From positions 62,001 to 126,000 of the forward strand of contig NZ_JAULSC010000010.1 of the NCBI RefSeq assembly GCF_030518195.1: a stretch of DNA of 64,000 nucleotides, written 5' to 3'. A program made the position numbers and the translations under genes. The notes beneath the pieces were generated by a model. The model ran no database searches. It was not told the origin of the DNA and worked only from the letters and a program-made list of their open reading frames with translations. The stretch comes from Nocardioides cremeus. Its GTDB lineage: Bacteria; Actinomycetota; Actinomycetes; Propionibacteriales; Nocardioidaceae. Each line of letters begins with the position of its first letter. Position 1 is the first letter of the stretch. Below, in pieces: positions 8,791-19,214 of the stretch.

Positions 8791-10344
8791 TCAGCCCCGG
8801 CGGCGCTCCCGCACCGCCGCCACCCGCTCGCGCAGCGGGCGCTTGGTGATCTGGCTGGCGCGGCCGTGCAGCGCGGTGAGCATGGTGACGAAGAGGGTGT
8901 CCTGCTCGTCGGTGCGCTCGAAGGTGGTCAGGTTGAGTACCGGCTTCATCCGCTGGCGGGTCACCGCCTTGGCGTAGGTGAACTCCTTGAGGCCGTCGGC
9001 GCCGTGGATGCGCCCGAAGCCGGAGTCGCCGACGCCGCCGAAGGGCAGCGAGGGCACGCCGGCGAAGGCGATGACCGAGTTGATCGAGGTCATCCCCGAG
9101 CGCAGCCGGCGGGCGATGTCGGGGCCCTGGCGACCGGAGAAGACCGCGCCGCCGAGGCCGTACTTGCCGGCGTTGGCCAGCTCGACGGCCTCGTCCATGC
9201 AGCTGACCCGGTTGACCACGACGGTCGGGCCGAAGGTCTCCTCGGTGACGGCCAGGGAGTCCTCGGGCACGTCGACCAGCACCACCGGCTGGGCGTAGCG
9301 GTCGTCGACCGACTCGGGCCCGCCGACGACGGCGCGCCCGCCCCGGGCCAGCGCGTCGTCGACGTGGCTGCGCACCACCTCGAGCTGGCTGCTCATCGTC
9401 ATCGGGCCGAGCTTGGCGTCGGCGTCGACACCGGCGTGCAGCGCCTTCGCCTTGTCGGAGAGCCGGGCCACGAAGTCGTCGGCGACCTTCTCGTGCACGT
9501 AGACCCGCTCGACGCCGATGCAGGTCTGGCCCGCGTTGGAGAAGGCGCCCCAGGCCGCGGCGTCGGCGGCGGCCTCGAGGTCGGCGTCCTCGTCGACGAT
9601 CAGCGCGTCCTTGCCGCCGGCCTCGATCACGACCGGTGTGAGGTTCTCGGCGCAGGTGGCCATCACCAACTTGCCGGTGGCGGTCGAGCCGGTGAAGGCG
9701 AGCTTGTCGATGTCGGCGCGGCACAGCGCGGTGCCGGTCTCGCCCCAGCCGATGACCGTCTGCAGCAGGTGCTGGTCGGGCACCACCTCGCGCAGGCTGT
9801 CGGCGAGCCAGACCCCCACGCCGGGGGTCAGCTCGCTGGGCTTGAAGACGACGGTGTTGCCGGCGCCCAGGGCGTAGGCGATCGAGCCCATCGGCGTGAA
9901 GACCGGGTAGTTCCAGGGTCCGATCACGCCCACGACGCCGAGCGGCAGGTACTCCACCGACGCGGCGTGGTTGGCCAGCAGCAGCCCCGAGGAGACCCGG
10001 TGGCGCCCCAGCACCTTCTCGGCCTTCGAGCCGATCCAGGCCAGGTGGTCGATGGCCAGGCCGATCTCGAGCTGGGCGTCGGCGTGCGGCTTGCCGGTCT
10101 CGGCGTGCACGACGTCGGCCAGCTGGGCCATCCGGCGGGTCAGCACCGCGCGCCACTGGGCCAGCACCTCGGCGCGGGCGTCGAAGCCGATGCCGGCCCA
10201 CCAGCCGGCCGAGGCCCGGGCCCGGGCCACGGCGGCCTCCACCGAGGCGGTGTCGTCGACGGCGTGGACGCCGACCACGTCGCCGGTCGCGGGGTCGAAG
10301 GACTCCAGCTTCTGCCGGTCCTGCTCCTGGGTGTGCTCGCTCAT
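8791..10344 (-). CDS. NAD(P)-dependent aldehyde dehydrogenase (succinate-semialdehyde-type)
   Basis: 517 aa ALDH-superfamily enzyme. Rossmann and active-site marks are FTGSTATGKLVM, the catalytic Glu in VVIEAGGKDALIV, and the catalytic Cys in NAGQTCIGVERVYV near residue 285. PSLPFGGVGDSGFGR, the C-terminal cofactor/oligomer motif, is also present. Sequence flavour resembles the succinic-semialdehyde group, but the partner gene suggests it oxidises the aldehyde made by the neighbouring GMC enzyme. Its ATG overlaps the GMC stop (ATGA), so the two are coupled, with GMC first. Confidence 0.9.
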   Translation of the reverse strand: MSEHTQEQDRQKLESFDPATGDVVGVHAVDDTASVEAAVARARASAGWWAGIGFDARAEVLAQWRAVLTRRMAQLADVVHAETGKPHADAQLEIGLAIDHLAWIGSKAEKVLGRHRVSSGLLLANHAASVEYLPLGVVGVIGPWNYPVFTPMGSIAYALGAGNTVVFKPSELTPGVGVWLADSLREVVPDQHLLQTVIGWGETGTALCRADIDKLAFTGSTATGKLVMATCAENLTPVVIEAGGKDALIVDEDADLEAAADAAAWGAFSNAGQTCIGVERVYVHEKVADDFVARLSDKAKALHAGVDADAKLGPMTMSSQLEVVRSHVDDALARGGRAVVGGPESVDDRYAQPVVLVDVPEDSLAVTEETFGPTVVVNRVSCMDEAVELANAGKYGLGGAVFSGRQGPDIARRLRSGMTSINSVIAFAGVPSLPFGGVGDSGFGRIHGADGLKEFTYAKAVTRQRMKPVLNLTTFERTDEQDTLFVTMLTALHGRASQITKRPLRERVAAVRERRRG

Positions 10345-11990
10345 CGGTGGTCCTTCCTGGCGGTGCCGACGGGGCTGCCGGTGCTCGTGGCGCCGACCGG
10401 CACGCGGCCGCGCACGAGGTCGGCGGCCTTCTCGCCGATCATGATGGTGGGGGCGTTGGTGTTGCCGCGGGTGACCATCGGCATCACGCTGGCGTCGACG
10501 ACGCGCAGGCCCTCGATGCCGCGCACCCGCAGCTCGGGGTCGACCACGGCACGCTCGTCGTCACCCATCGCGCAGGTGCCGACGGGGTGGTAGAGGGTCT
10601 GGGTCTCGGCGCGCAGGTGCTCCTCGATCTGGGCGTCGGTGGGGTCGGTGCCCCAGCGCATCGTCGGCAGCCCGGGCCCGGCGACCAGCTCGGCCAGCGG
10701 GCCGGTGGCGACCACGTCGAGCATCCGGCGTACGCCGGCGGTCATCGCGTCGAGGTCGGCCTGGTCGTCGTAGTAGCCGGGATCGATGTCGGGGTGCCAG
10801 CGCGGGTCGGCCGAGCGCAACCGCAGCGAGCCGCGGCTGGCCACGTGCACCAGCGTCGGGGCTACGGTGACCTTGCGGCTGGTCGGCTCGTGCAGCCCGT
10901 TGTCCCAGAAGCCGCTGGGCGCGACGTGGGCCTGCAGGTCGGGGGCGCGCAGGCCCTCGCGGGTGCGCCAGAAGCCGCCGCCCTCACCGACGTTGGAGGT
11001 CAGCGGGCCGCGGCCCATCAGCTTGGCGCGCGCGAAGGTGCCCAGGGTGTTGAGCTCGGCCAGGTCGGTGGTGCCGCGGGTCTCGAAGACCAGCGGCAGC
11101 GCGGGGTGGTCGTGCAGGTTGGCGCCGACCGCGGGCTGGTCGAGCACCACCTCGACCCCGACCTCGCGCAGGTGCTCGCCGGGGCCGATGCCCGAGAGCA
11201 TCAGCAGCTGCGGGCTGTTGACCGCCCCGCCGCACAGCAGCACCTCGGCGGCGGCGTACGTCGTGCGGCTGCCGCGGCCGTGCTGGTACTGCACGCCCAC
11301 GGCGCGACCGCCCTCGACGACGACCTTCTCGGCGAGCGCGCCGGTGCGCACGGTGAGGTTGGGCCGGTCGGCGGCCGGGTCGAGGTAGGCGCGCGCCGTC
11401 GACCAGCGCCGGCCCTGGTGGCAGGTGACCTGGTAGAGCCCGGCGCCCTCCTGGCTGGCGCCGTTGAAGTCGTCGTTGCGGGCCATGCCCGAGACGACCG
11501 CCGACTCGACCCAGGCCTCGGTGAGCTCGTGGGTGTAGCGGCGGTCCTCGACGTGCAGCGGGCCGTCCTGGCCGTGGAAGGGCCCGCCGTGGCGGCTGTT
11601 GGCCTCGGCGCGGCGGAAGTAGGGGAGCACGTCGTCGTAGCCCCACCCGTGCGCGCCGTGGTCGTCGCGCCAGGTGTCGTAGTCGGCGGCGTTGCCGCGG
11701 ATGTAGATCATCGCGTTCATCGACGAGCAGCCGCCGAGCGCCTTCATCCGCGGCCAGTAGGCGCGTCGGCCGAGCTGCTTCTGCTCGGTGGTCTGGTAGT
11801 TCCAGTCCCACCGGGTCTTGAAGAGGTTCGGGAAGGCCGCCGGCACCGAGATGTGGTCGGACTCCGCCGGCCCGCCCGCCTCCAGCAGCAGCACCGTGGT
11901 GGTCGGGTCCTCGGTCAGCCGGGCGGCCAGCACCGCCCCGGCGCTGCCCGCGCCCACCACCACGTAGTCGAAGCTCTCCCGCACGCTCAT
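10341..11990 (-). CDS. GMC-family FAD-dependent alcohol oxidoreductase (choline dehydrogenase-like)
   Basis: 549 aa. FAD-binding DYVVVGAGSAGAVLAARL at residues 8-25, GMC signature region LGGCSSMNAMIYIRGN near 95, second signature GGAVNSPQLLMLSGIGP near 255, catalytic His in YHPVGTCAMG and the C-terminal TNAPTIMIGEKAADL are all intact. GMC enzymes oxidise primary alcohols, including choline, long-chain alcohols and polyethers, to aldehydes. No betaine genes are nearby, so choline is not specially supported. First gene of the two-gene operon, divergent from the ABC transporter operon across a 296-base regulatory region. GAGGAGAG precedes the ATG. Confidence 0.92.
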   Translation of the reverse strand: MSVRESFDYVVVGAGSAGAVLAARLTEDPTTTVLLLEAGGPAESDHISVPAAFPNLFKTRWDWNYQTTEQKQLGRRAYWPRMKALGGCSSMNAMIYIRGNAADYDTWRDDHGAHGWGYDDVLPYFRRAEANSRHGGPFHGQDGPLHVEDRRYTHELTEAWVESAVVSGMARNDDFNGASQEGAGLYQVTCHQGRRWSTARAYLDPAADRPNLTVRTGALAEKVVVEGGRAVGVQYQHGRGSRTTYAAAEVLLCGGAVNSPQLLMLSGIGPGEHLREVGVEVVLDQPAVGANLHDHPALPLVFETRGTTDLAELNTLGTFARAKLMGRGPLTSNVGEGGGFWRTREGLRAPDLQAHVAPSGFWDNGLHEPTSRKVTVAPTLVHVASRGSLRLRSADPRWHPDIDPGYYDDQADLDAMTAGVRRMLDVVATGPLAELVAGPGLPTMRWGTDPTDAQIEEHLRAETQTLYHPVGTCAMGDDERAVVDPELRVRGIEGLRVVDASVMPMVTRGNTNAPTIMIGEKAADLVRGRVPVGATSTGSPVGTARKDHR

Positions 11991-12195
11991 CGGCCCTCTC
12001 TCCTCGCGCCCGGGCCCGATGCCCTGCGCGTCCGTGCCGACGGTATGTCGGGGTGGTCCGCGTCACAACGGGGTGTCCACGGTGGTGGACGATGACGCGC
12101 CGTCGCGGGGCCGTCCTGCGCCTCAGGAGGTGCCGCGGGGCCACCTCCCCCACGACCTGACGCGTGTCGACAACCCCTCCCGGGGTGGGATCGCC

Positions 12196-12209
12196 TGAAA
12201 CTCGTTCCA
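12196..12209. promoter_or_regulatory. KstR-type operator, perfect consensus match
   Basis: TGAAACTCGTTCCA fits TnnAACnnGTTnnA at every fixed position. That consensus is established for the TetR-family cholesterol regulator KstR in mycobacteria and rhodococci. Whether a KstR orthologue exists in this genome cannot be seen here. Confidence 0.6.
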
Positions 12210-12257
12210 ATTCGCTGTGGGCAGCGTCACCTTTGTAGGGCACACTCGTTGAGAATC

Positions 12258-12271
12258 AGTAACACGTTCTA
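12258..12271. promoter_or_regulatory. KstR-type operator, near-perfect match
   Basis: AGTAACACGTTCTA matches TnnAACnnGTTnnA except the first base. It lies 16 bases before the transporter start codon, so a bound repressor would block early transcription of the operon. Confidence 0.6.
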
Positions 12272-12286
12272 GTTCTTGGAGGTCCG

Positions 12287-13789
12287 GTGTCCGCTCGACG
12301 GTCCCTGCGAGACGTCCGACGCGCCGCCACGGCCGTCGCGGCGGGCTCGCTCTGCCTGGTGCTCGCCGCCTGTGGCTCCAACCTCGACCCGAACGACGTC
12401 GTCGGGGCCGGTGGCACGCTCGGCGGCACCGCCGTCGACGGCTCAGTGGTCGGCGACGACGGCACCGTCGCCGGCGGCGACCCGGGCGCCGGTGGCGTCC
12501 CGGGCACCGACGGCTCGAGCGGCAGCTCGGGCAGCTCCGGCTCCAGCGGCTCCTCGGGCGGCTCGTCCGGCGGTTCCTCGGGCGGCAGCGGCGGCTCGAC
12601 CACCGACCCGGGTGGTGAGAGCTCGGCCGACGGGGGCGGCAAGGCCGCGTCGTGCGACGGCTTCAAGAACGGGCCGGGCATCACCGACTCCACCATCACC
12701 ATCGGCAACGCCGCCGACATCTCCGGACCGGTGCCGGGGCTCTTCGAGGCGGCCCAGGACGCCACCAAGGCCTACGTGGCCTTCTACAACAAGACCAACC
12801 CCGACGGCATCTGCGGCCGTTCGCTGGCGCTGAAGAACTACGACTCGCGCACCGACTCCGGCGGCAACCAGCAGGCCTACGCCGACGCCTGCTCCAACAC
12901 CTTCGCGATGATCGGATCGATGTCGGCCTTCGACTCCGGCGGCGCGGCCGAGGCCGAGAAGTGCGGCCTGCCCGACATCCGCTCGGCGGCCGTCACCGGC
13001 ACCCGCGGTGCCTGCGACACCTGCTTCGGCGCGCAGTCGACGGTGGCCACCCAGTTCCAGAACGCCGTGCCCGACTACGTCCTGAAGAACTTCAAGGCCG
13101 CCTCGCAGAAGGCCGCGATGCTCTACATCAACGCCGGGGCGGCCTCCGAGAACGGCAAGCTGCAGCTCCGGGCGATGACCCAGCGCGGCATGAAGTTCGT
13201 CTACGAGCAGGCCATCGAGGTCTCCGACTTCAACTACGCGCCCTACGTGCAGCAGATGAAGGACCGCGACGTGGGCTACGTGCAGTTCATCGGGGCCGCC
13301 TCGCAGGCCGCCAAGCTCGCCCAGGCCATGCAGCAGCAGAACTTCGAGCCCGACGTCTACATGCTCGACCCCACCGCCTACACCCGCGAGTTCCTGCAGG
13401 GCGGCGACGCTGTCGAGGGGGCCACCGTGTTCACCAACTTCGTGCCCTTCGAGGAGGCCGGGTCCAACCCCGAGACGCAGCTCTACCTCAGCTGGTTGCA
13501 GCAGGTGAAGCCCGGCGCCGAGCCCACCTTCTTCGGGGTCTTCGCCTGGTCGGCGGCCCGTCTCTTCGTCGAGCAGTCGGTCGGCCTGGGCGGGCGGCTG
13601 GACCGTGCCTCGCTCGTCGACTCGCTGCGCAAGGTCAACGCCTGGACCGCCAACGACCTGCACTCGCGCCAGGTCGTGGGGCCCAAGCAGACCGGCGAGT
13701 GCTGGCGCTTCATCCAGGTCAAGGGCGGCAGCTGGGTGCCGGTGGGCGGCTCGAAGTACACCTGCAACGGGATCACGACCGTCCGATGA
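12287..13789 (+). CDS. Branched-chain-type ABC transporter substrate-binding lipoprotein
   Basis: 500 aa. A lipoprotein signal ends in VLAAC near residue 29. A long Gly/Ser linker (about residues 72-120) lifts a type I periplasmic-binding fold (Peripla_BP_6/LivK-like: ITIGNAADISGPVPGLFEAA through TFFGVFAWSAARLFVEQ). The family binds amino acids, amides or small organic acids and hands them to LivHM. GTG start with TTGGAGG five bases upstream. It heads a six-gene operon joined mostly by ATGA overlaps. Two KstR-type sites precede it, hinting at a hydrophobic or steroid-related substrate rather than amino acids; this is inference. Confidence 0.9.
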   Translation: MSARRSLRDVRRAATAVAAGSLCLVLAACGSNLDPNDVVGAGGTLGGTAVDGSVVGDDGTVAGGDPGAGGVPGTDGSSGSSGSSGSSGSSGGSSGGSSGGSGGSTTDPGGESSADGGGKAASCDGFKNGPGITDSTITIGNAADISGPVPGLFEAAQDATKAYVAFYNKTNPDGICGRSLALKNYDSRTDSGGNQQAYADACSNTFAMIGSMSAFDSGGAAEAEKCGLPDIRSAAVTGTRGACDTCFGAQSTVATQFQNAVPDYVLKNFKAASQKAAMLYINAGAASENGKLQLRAMTQRGMKFVYEQAIEVSDFNYAPYVQQMKDRDVGYVQFIGAASQAAKLAQAMQQQNFEPDVYMLDPTAYTREFLQGGDAVEGATVFTNFVPFEEAGSNPETQLYLSWLQQVKPGAEPTFFGVFAWSAARLFVEQSVGLGGRLDRASLVDSLRKVNAWTANDLHSRQVVGPKQTGECWRFIQVKGGSWVPVGGSKYTCNGITTVR

Positions 13790-15825
13790 GCTCGTTCCTG
13801 GCGTTCACGCTCTTCGGCCTGTTCAGCGGGGCGGCGTACGCGATCGCGGCCAGCGGGCTGGTGCTGACCTACAGCACCACCCGGGTCTTTAACATCGCGC
13901 ACGGTGCGCTGGGCATGGTGATGTCCTTCGTCTTCTGGGACTTCAGCGTCCGGCAGGGGATGCCGCTGTGGCTGGCGCTCTTCCTGGTGCTCTTCGTGGT
14001 CGCGCCGGGGGTGGGCTGGTTCATCCAGCGCTTCGTGACCCGCGGGCTCGGCGAGGGCCCGGTCTCGGTCTCGCTGGTGGTCACCGTCGGTCTGCTGGTT
14101 GGGTGCATCGGCCTGGCCACCCAGATCTGGCCGCCCGAGCCGCGCAGCGTGCAGCCGTTCTTCCCCGGCAGCGACGTCGAGCTCTTCGGCATCTTCGTCA
14201 CCGCCCACCAGATCATCACGATCGCGCTGTCCGGCGTGGTCGCGGTCGGCCTCTACGTGCTGCTCAACCGCACCCGCATCGGCACCGCGATGCGGGCCTC
14301 GGTCGACAACCCCGAGCTGCTCAAGCTCTTCGGCGGCAAGCCCGAGCAGGTCGCCGCCCTGTCCTGGGCCGTCGGCACCTCGCTGGCCGCACTGGCCGGG
14401 GTGCTGCTGGTCTCGACCGTCGGCCTCGACTACTACGCGCTGACCCTGCTGGTCATCAACGCCTACGCCGCGGCCATGCTCGGGCGCCTGAAGTCGCTGC
14501 CGCTGACCTTCCTGGGCGCGATGTCGCTGGGCCTGATCACCTCCTACGCCTCGGGCTACCTGCCCACCGACGGCCTGCTCAACAGCGTGCGCAACGTGGT
14601 GCCGGCGCTGTTCCTCTTCGTCGTCATCGTCGCGATGCCCCAGGCCCAGCTGCGCATCGGCCAGGTCAAGGGCATCGTCTCCGCGCCGCAGCCCTCGCTG
14701 TTCCGGGCGCTGGGCTGGGGCGGCGCGCTGCTGCTGGGGGTGGCCTTCCTGGCCACCGCCTTCGGCGAGTCCAAGCTGCTGCTGCTGGGCACCGCGGCGA
14801 CGTACGCGATGGTGATGCTCTCGCTGGTGCTGCTGACCGGGTACGGCGGCCACGTGTCGTTGGCGCAGCTGACCTTCGCCGGCGTCGGCGCGCTGGCCTA
14901 CGTCAAGCTCGAGCAGGCCAACCTCGTCGGGCTGGCGCTCTCGGCGCTGATCGCCGCCGGGGTCGGGGCGCTGGTGGCGCTGCCGGTGATCCGGCTGACC
15001 GGCCTCTACCTGGCGCTCTCGACCCTCGCCTTCGGCGTGATCATGGAGAAGATGGTCTTCCAGGCCGAGTTCGCCTTCGGCTTCAACGGCACCCTGGGCG
15101 CCGAGCGGCTCTCCGTGCTCGGCGTCACGATCGGCTCGACCGCCGCCTACGTGTGGGTGATGGCGCTGTTCTTCGTGCTGATGGGCCTGGCCCTGCTGTG
15201 GTTGCGCCGCGGCACCCTGGGCCGGATGCTCATCGCGCTGCGCGACAGCCCGGCGGCCTGCGGCACCCTCGGCCTCGACGCCCGCTGGTTCCGGGTCGGC
15301 CTCTTCGGCCTCTCGGCCGGCATGGCCGGTCTCGCCGGTGCCCTCTACGCCGGGCTGCGCGGCTCCGTCGGGGCCGCGGAGTTCCAGTACTTCAACTCGC
15401 TGCCGCTGCTGCTGCTGGCCGTGGTCTTCGGCGTCACCTCGGTGACCGGCGCCGCCCTCGGCGGGGTCGGGCTGATGCTGCTTCCGGTCTTCCAGTCCTC
15501 CAACCCCTCGGCGGCCGGGCTGATCTTCGCGGTCATCGGCTTCGGCGCGGTGGCCCTGGGCCGCGACCCCAACGGCCTGGCCAACCAGCTCTTCAAGCTC
15601 GGGCGCCTGCTCGACCGGCGCTTCGGCACCAAGGTCCGCGCCCGCATCCCCGTGCTGCCCGCCCCCGGCGAGGCCCAGCGGCGGATGCACGCGGAGGCCG
15701 AGGCCAACGCCGGCGCCGAGCCGTCCCTGACCAGCGTCGGGCTGCACGCCGACGGGTCGGTCGACGTCCCCCTCATCGCAGACCCCAGCCGGGAGGTGGG
15801 TGCGCATGCCGCTCCTCGAGGTTGA
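13786..15825 (+). CDS. Fused LivH-LivM ABC transporter permease
   Basis: 679 aa from the ATG at 13786, which overlaps the previous stop (ATGA). The first half (about 1-290) is a LivH-type permease beginning SFLAFTLFGLFSGAAYAIAASG. The second half (about 300-620) is a LivM-type permease with VLLTGYGGHVSLAQLTFAGVG and ALRDSPAACGTLGLD. Normally these are two genes; here they form one polypeptide with about 16 membrane segments. A basic, then acidic cytoplasmic tail of about 60 residues follows. A longer open frame starting at 12652 is only read-through of the other frame. Confidence 0.9.
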   Translation: MSSFLAFTLFGLFSGAAYAIAASGLVLTYSTTRVFNIAHGALGMVMSFVFWDFSVRQGMPLWLALFLVLFVVAPGVGWFIQRFVTRGLGEGPVSVSLVVTVGLLVGCIGLATQIWPPEPRSVQPFFPGSDVELFGIFVTAHQIITIALSGVVAVGLYVLLNRTRIGTAMRASVDNPELLKLFGGKPEQVAALSWAVGTSLAALAGVLLVSTVGLDYYALTLLVINAYAAAMLGRLKSLPLTFLGAMSLGLITSYASGYLPTDGLLNSVRNVVPALFLFVVIVAMPQAQLRIGQVKGIVSAPQPSLFRALGWGGALLLGVAFLATAFGESKLLLLGTAATYAMVMLSLVLLTGYGGHVSLAQLTFAGVGALAYVKLEQANLVGLALSALIAAGVGALVALPVIRLTGLYLALSTLAFGVIMEKMVFQAEFAFGFNGTLGAERLSVLGVTIGSTAAYVWVMALFFVLMGLALLWLRRGTLGRMLIALRDSPAACGTLGLDARWFRVGLFGLSAGMAGLAGALYAGLRGSVGAAEFQYFNSLPLLLLAVVFGVTSVTGAALGGVGLMLLPVFQSSNPSAAGLIFAVIGFGAVALGRDPNGLANQLFKLGRLLDRRFGTKVRARIPVLPAPGEAQRRMHAEAEANAGAEPSLTSVGLHADGSVDVPLIADPSREVGAHAAPRG

Positions 15826-16677
15826 CCACGTCGTGGTCCAGTTCGGCGGGGTCACCGCCGTCAACGAGGCCTGCTTCGCCGCCGAGGCGGGCCGGGTCAC
15901 CGGTCTGATCGGGCCCAACGGTGCCGGCAAGACCACCTGCTTCAACGTCATCTCCGGCCTGCAGAAGCCCACCCGCGGTGCGGTGCGCTTCGACGGGCGC
16001 AAGGTGACCTCGGTGCCGGTGCACCGCCGCTCCAAGCGGGGGATGGGCCGCACCTTCCAGCGCCTCGAGGCCTTCGGGTCGCTCAGCGTGCGCGACAACG
16101 TGCGGGTGGCCGCCGACATCCACCGCGGCGTGCTGGGCGCGGTGCGTGGGCTCGGCTCGTCCTCCCGGGGCGGGGTCGACGCGCTGCTCGAGCGGGTGGG
16201 CATCGCGGCGTACGCCGACGAGCGCGCCGACTCGATCCCGACCGGCACCGCCCGGCTGCTCGAGCTGGCCCGCTGCCTGGCCGGCGACCCGAAGCTGCTG
16301 CTGCTCGACGAGCCCTCGTCGGGCCTCGACGAGACCGAGACCGACGACTTCGGCGACCTGCTGCGCGACCTGGCCGCCGAGGGCCGCGCGATCCTGATGG
16401 TGGAGCACGACATGGACCTGGTGATGGGCGTGTGCGACGAGATCCACGTGCTCGACTTCGGGTCGGTGATCGCCTCCGGCACCCCCCAGGAGGTCCGCGG
16501 CGACGCCGCGGTGCAGAAGGCCTACCTCGGCTACGCGCCCGAGGACGAGGCCGAGCCGGCCCACGTCGGGTCGGCCGAGCACCCCGCCGAGAGCACCCGC
16601 ACCGACCTGCCGGTGCTCAGCGACGACACGACCGTGCTGCCGCCCGTGGGCGCCGGCCCCCTGCCCGGAGGTGCCCG

Positions 16678-16681
<4 letters not shown>
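15800..16681 (+). CDS. ABC transporter ATP-binding protein, LivG type, with atypical signature motif
   Basis: 293 aa from GTG 15800; ATG 15806 is an alternative with better spacing to GGGAGG. Walker A is GPNGAGKTT, Q-loop RTFQRL, Walker B LLLLDEPSSGLD and H-loop MVEHDMDLV. The ABC signature, usually LSxGQ, is replaced by IPTGTARLLELARCL, a variant also known to me from other actinobacterial LivG-like proteins. A C-terminal acidic/Pro extension of about 50 residues follows the ATPase core. Energises the fused permease together with LivF. Overlaps both neighbours. Confidence 0.9.
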
Positions 16682-17381
<700 letters not shown>

Positions 17382-17385
<4 letters not shown>

Positions 17386-19211
17386 GCCGCCAGACCACCG
17401 CTTCGTCCGCGCGCCGCCCGGGCGCCGCGGCCCGCCGCGTGCTGCTCTCGCTGGCCGCCACCGCGCTGGTCGGTGCCGGGCTGCCGCTGGCCTCCGCCCC
17501 GGCCGGCGCCGTCGTGGGAGCCTCCGAGGGCGACCCGCCGTTCGCCGGGTACGCCGCGACCACCACTGCCACCCCGGTGCGCATCGAGATCTACGAGCCC
17601 ACCATCCCGATCCCCGCCACCCCGCAGGCCGAGCTCAACCTCGGCTACAGCGTGGTCAAGGCCGACTCCTCGACCTCGCGCGGGCGGGCCAGCTTCATGT
17701 GGCCCGGCGACGCCGTGGGGGAGGGGTTCAAGACCATCCTGGAGAACCTGGGCCTGCCGCCCGAGCTGGTCGCCCCGCTCGCCGAGGATGGCTACCCCGT
17801 GCAGGTGAACTCCAACCACCCGACCGGCCCCGAGCGCCAGGCCGACGAGCCCTTCCCCGGCGTCGTCAACCGCACCCGTGCGACCGAGTCCAAGACCTTC
17901 GCCGAGGTCGGCTACTCCACCGACTGCCGCCTCGGCGAGCCCGGCGCGTCCGGTGAGGACGGCGGCGACGACGGAGGTGACGGCGGCGACGGCCCGGGTG
18001 CGCCCGGGCTGCCCGGCCTCCCCGAGATCCCGGGCCTGCCCGGCATCCCCGGCCTGGGCTCGCTCACCGACGGGCTGGCCGGCTCCCTGACCGGCGGCGG
18101 CGGTGGCGTGCTCGGCGGGCCGAGCGGCTCGCGCTCCGACGCCGGCGCCCCCACCGCACGCGAGCGTCGTACGGCACGGGCGCGGGCGCGGGCCGAGGAG
18201 CGTGCCGAGGACGAGGAGGTCGAGTGCCAGATCCCCGCGGAGCTCGCCGCGCTCGTCGACCTCGGCGGGTACGCCGCCGAGTCGGTCGTGACCAACGACC
18301 CCACCGAGGTGCGCGCGGTCTCGCGCTCGGCCGTCGGCGACGTCAGCCTGCTGGGCGGCGTGGTGACCCTGTCGGGCATCACCGCCCGAGCCGTGGCCGG
18401 CAGCGACGGCGCCAAGGGCACCACCGGCGGCAGCGCCGACTACGGCGTGCTGACCATCGCCGGGCAGAAGTTCCGCTTCGGCGCCGACGGCTTCGAGGCC
18501 GCCGGCCAGGCCGCACCGGTGCCGGGCCTGCCCGACGAGGCGGGCGCGGCGCTCGAGGCGCTGGGCATCCAGCTGCTGCTGCCGCAGCCGTCGTACGAGA
18601 AGGAGGGCGACAAGGCGACCAGCACGGTGCAGGGCATCCAGGTCGTCATCGACTCCGGGGTGCTGCGCCGCCAGCTCGACGCGCTGCCGCTCAACGCGCT
18701 CGCCGACCTGATCAACCAGATCCCCGAGGAGGCCGGGCAGCTCAAGAGCGTGCTGGGCGCCGCGCTCAACCTGGCGCCGAAGTTCGTGATCACGCTCGGC
18801 AACGCCACCAGCGTCGTGGACACCTCGCAGCCCGTCGACATCCCGATCGGGGAGGTGCCCGACAACAACACCACCGGTGGGGGCGGCGACCCGACCAGCC
18901 CGACCGGCGGCGGCGGGACCAGTGGCGCCGGCACCGGCGGCGGCACCGCTGGCACCCCCGGCACTCCCGGCACCGCCGGCGAGCCGGCCGTGCCCGGCGG
19001 CGACTCCGCCGACGGCGACCTGGTCGACGCGGCCCCCGCCGCAGGGCTGCCGCCGCTCTTCTCCATCCCCGGCGCCCTGCTCCTCGGCGCCATCGCGGCC
19101 GCCACGGTCGCCGGCTCCTACCTGCGCCGCCTCGGGGTGATGGCCCTCGGGGGCGGCGGCGCCTGTCCCCACGGCCTCGACAGCGGCCTCCCCGACCTCC
19201 GAAAGGCCTGA
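17382..19211 (+). CDS. Surface protein with signal peptide, collagen-like stretch and C-terminal membrane anchor, unknown function
   Basis: 609 aa. N-terminal signal peptide (RRVLLSLAATALVGAGLPLASA). An ectodomain of about 200 residues without a family I recognise, then a Gly/Pro/Asp-rich stretch around residues 190-225 (PGLPGIPGLG). An Arg/Glu-rich segment and a second globular region at about 285-470 follow, then a Gly/Thr linker and a membrane anchor near residue 555 (SIPGALLLGAIAAATVAGSYL) with a basic stop. Its ATG overlaps the livF stop, so it is made with the transporter. It could be a surface receptor or wall-spanning component for the same substrate. Confidence 0.75.
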
Positions 19212-19214
19212 GCG

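Larger units (their letters stand above)
11991..12286. promoter_or_regulatory. Divergent regulatory region between the alcohol-oxidation operon and the ABC-transporter operon
   Basis: No open frame of its own. The right third holds two KstR-type operator matches (12196-12209 and 12258-12271) 62 bp apart centre to centre, close to six helical turns. It also holds a strong Shine-Dalgarno TTGGAGG before the transporter gene. The left part is GC-rich, with a GAGGTG/CCACCTC hairpin near 12126-12147. Promoter hexamers could not be assigned with confidence. Confidence 0.6.

Noticed and set aside
10341-11990. Choline dehydrogenase betA
   Set aside because: GMC sequence similarity alone does not fix the substrate; no betaine-aldehyde or choline transport context is present.
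12652-15825. A 1057-codon frame read as one giant permease
   Set aside because: Its first 378 codons are out-of-frame sequence of the binding-protein gene; the permease begins at ATG 13786.
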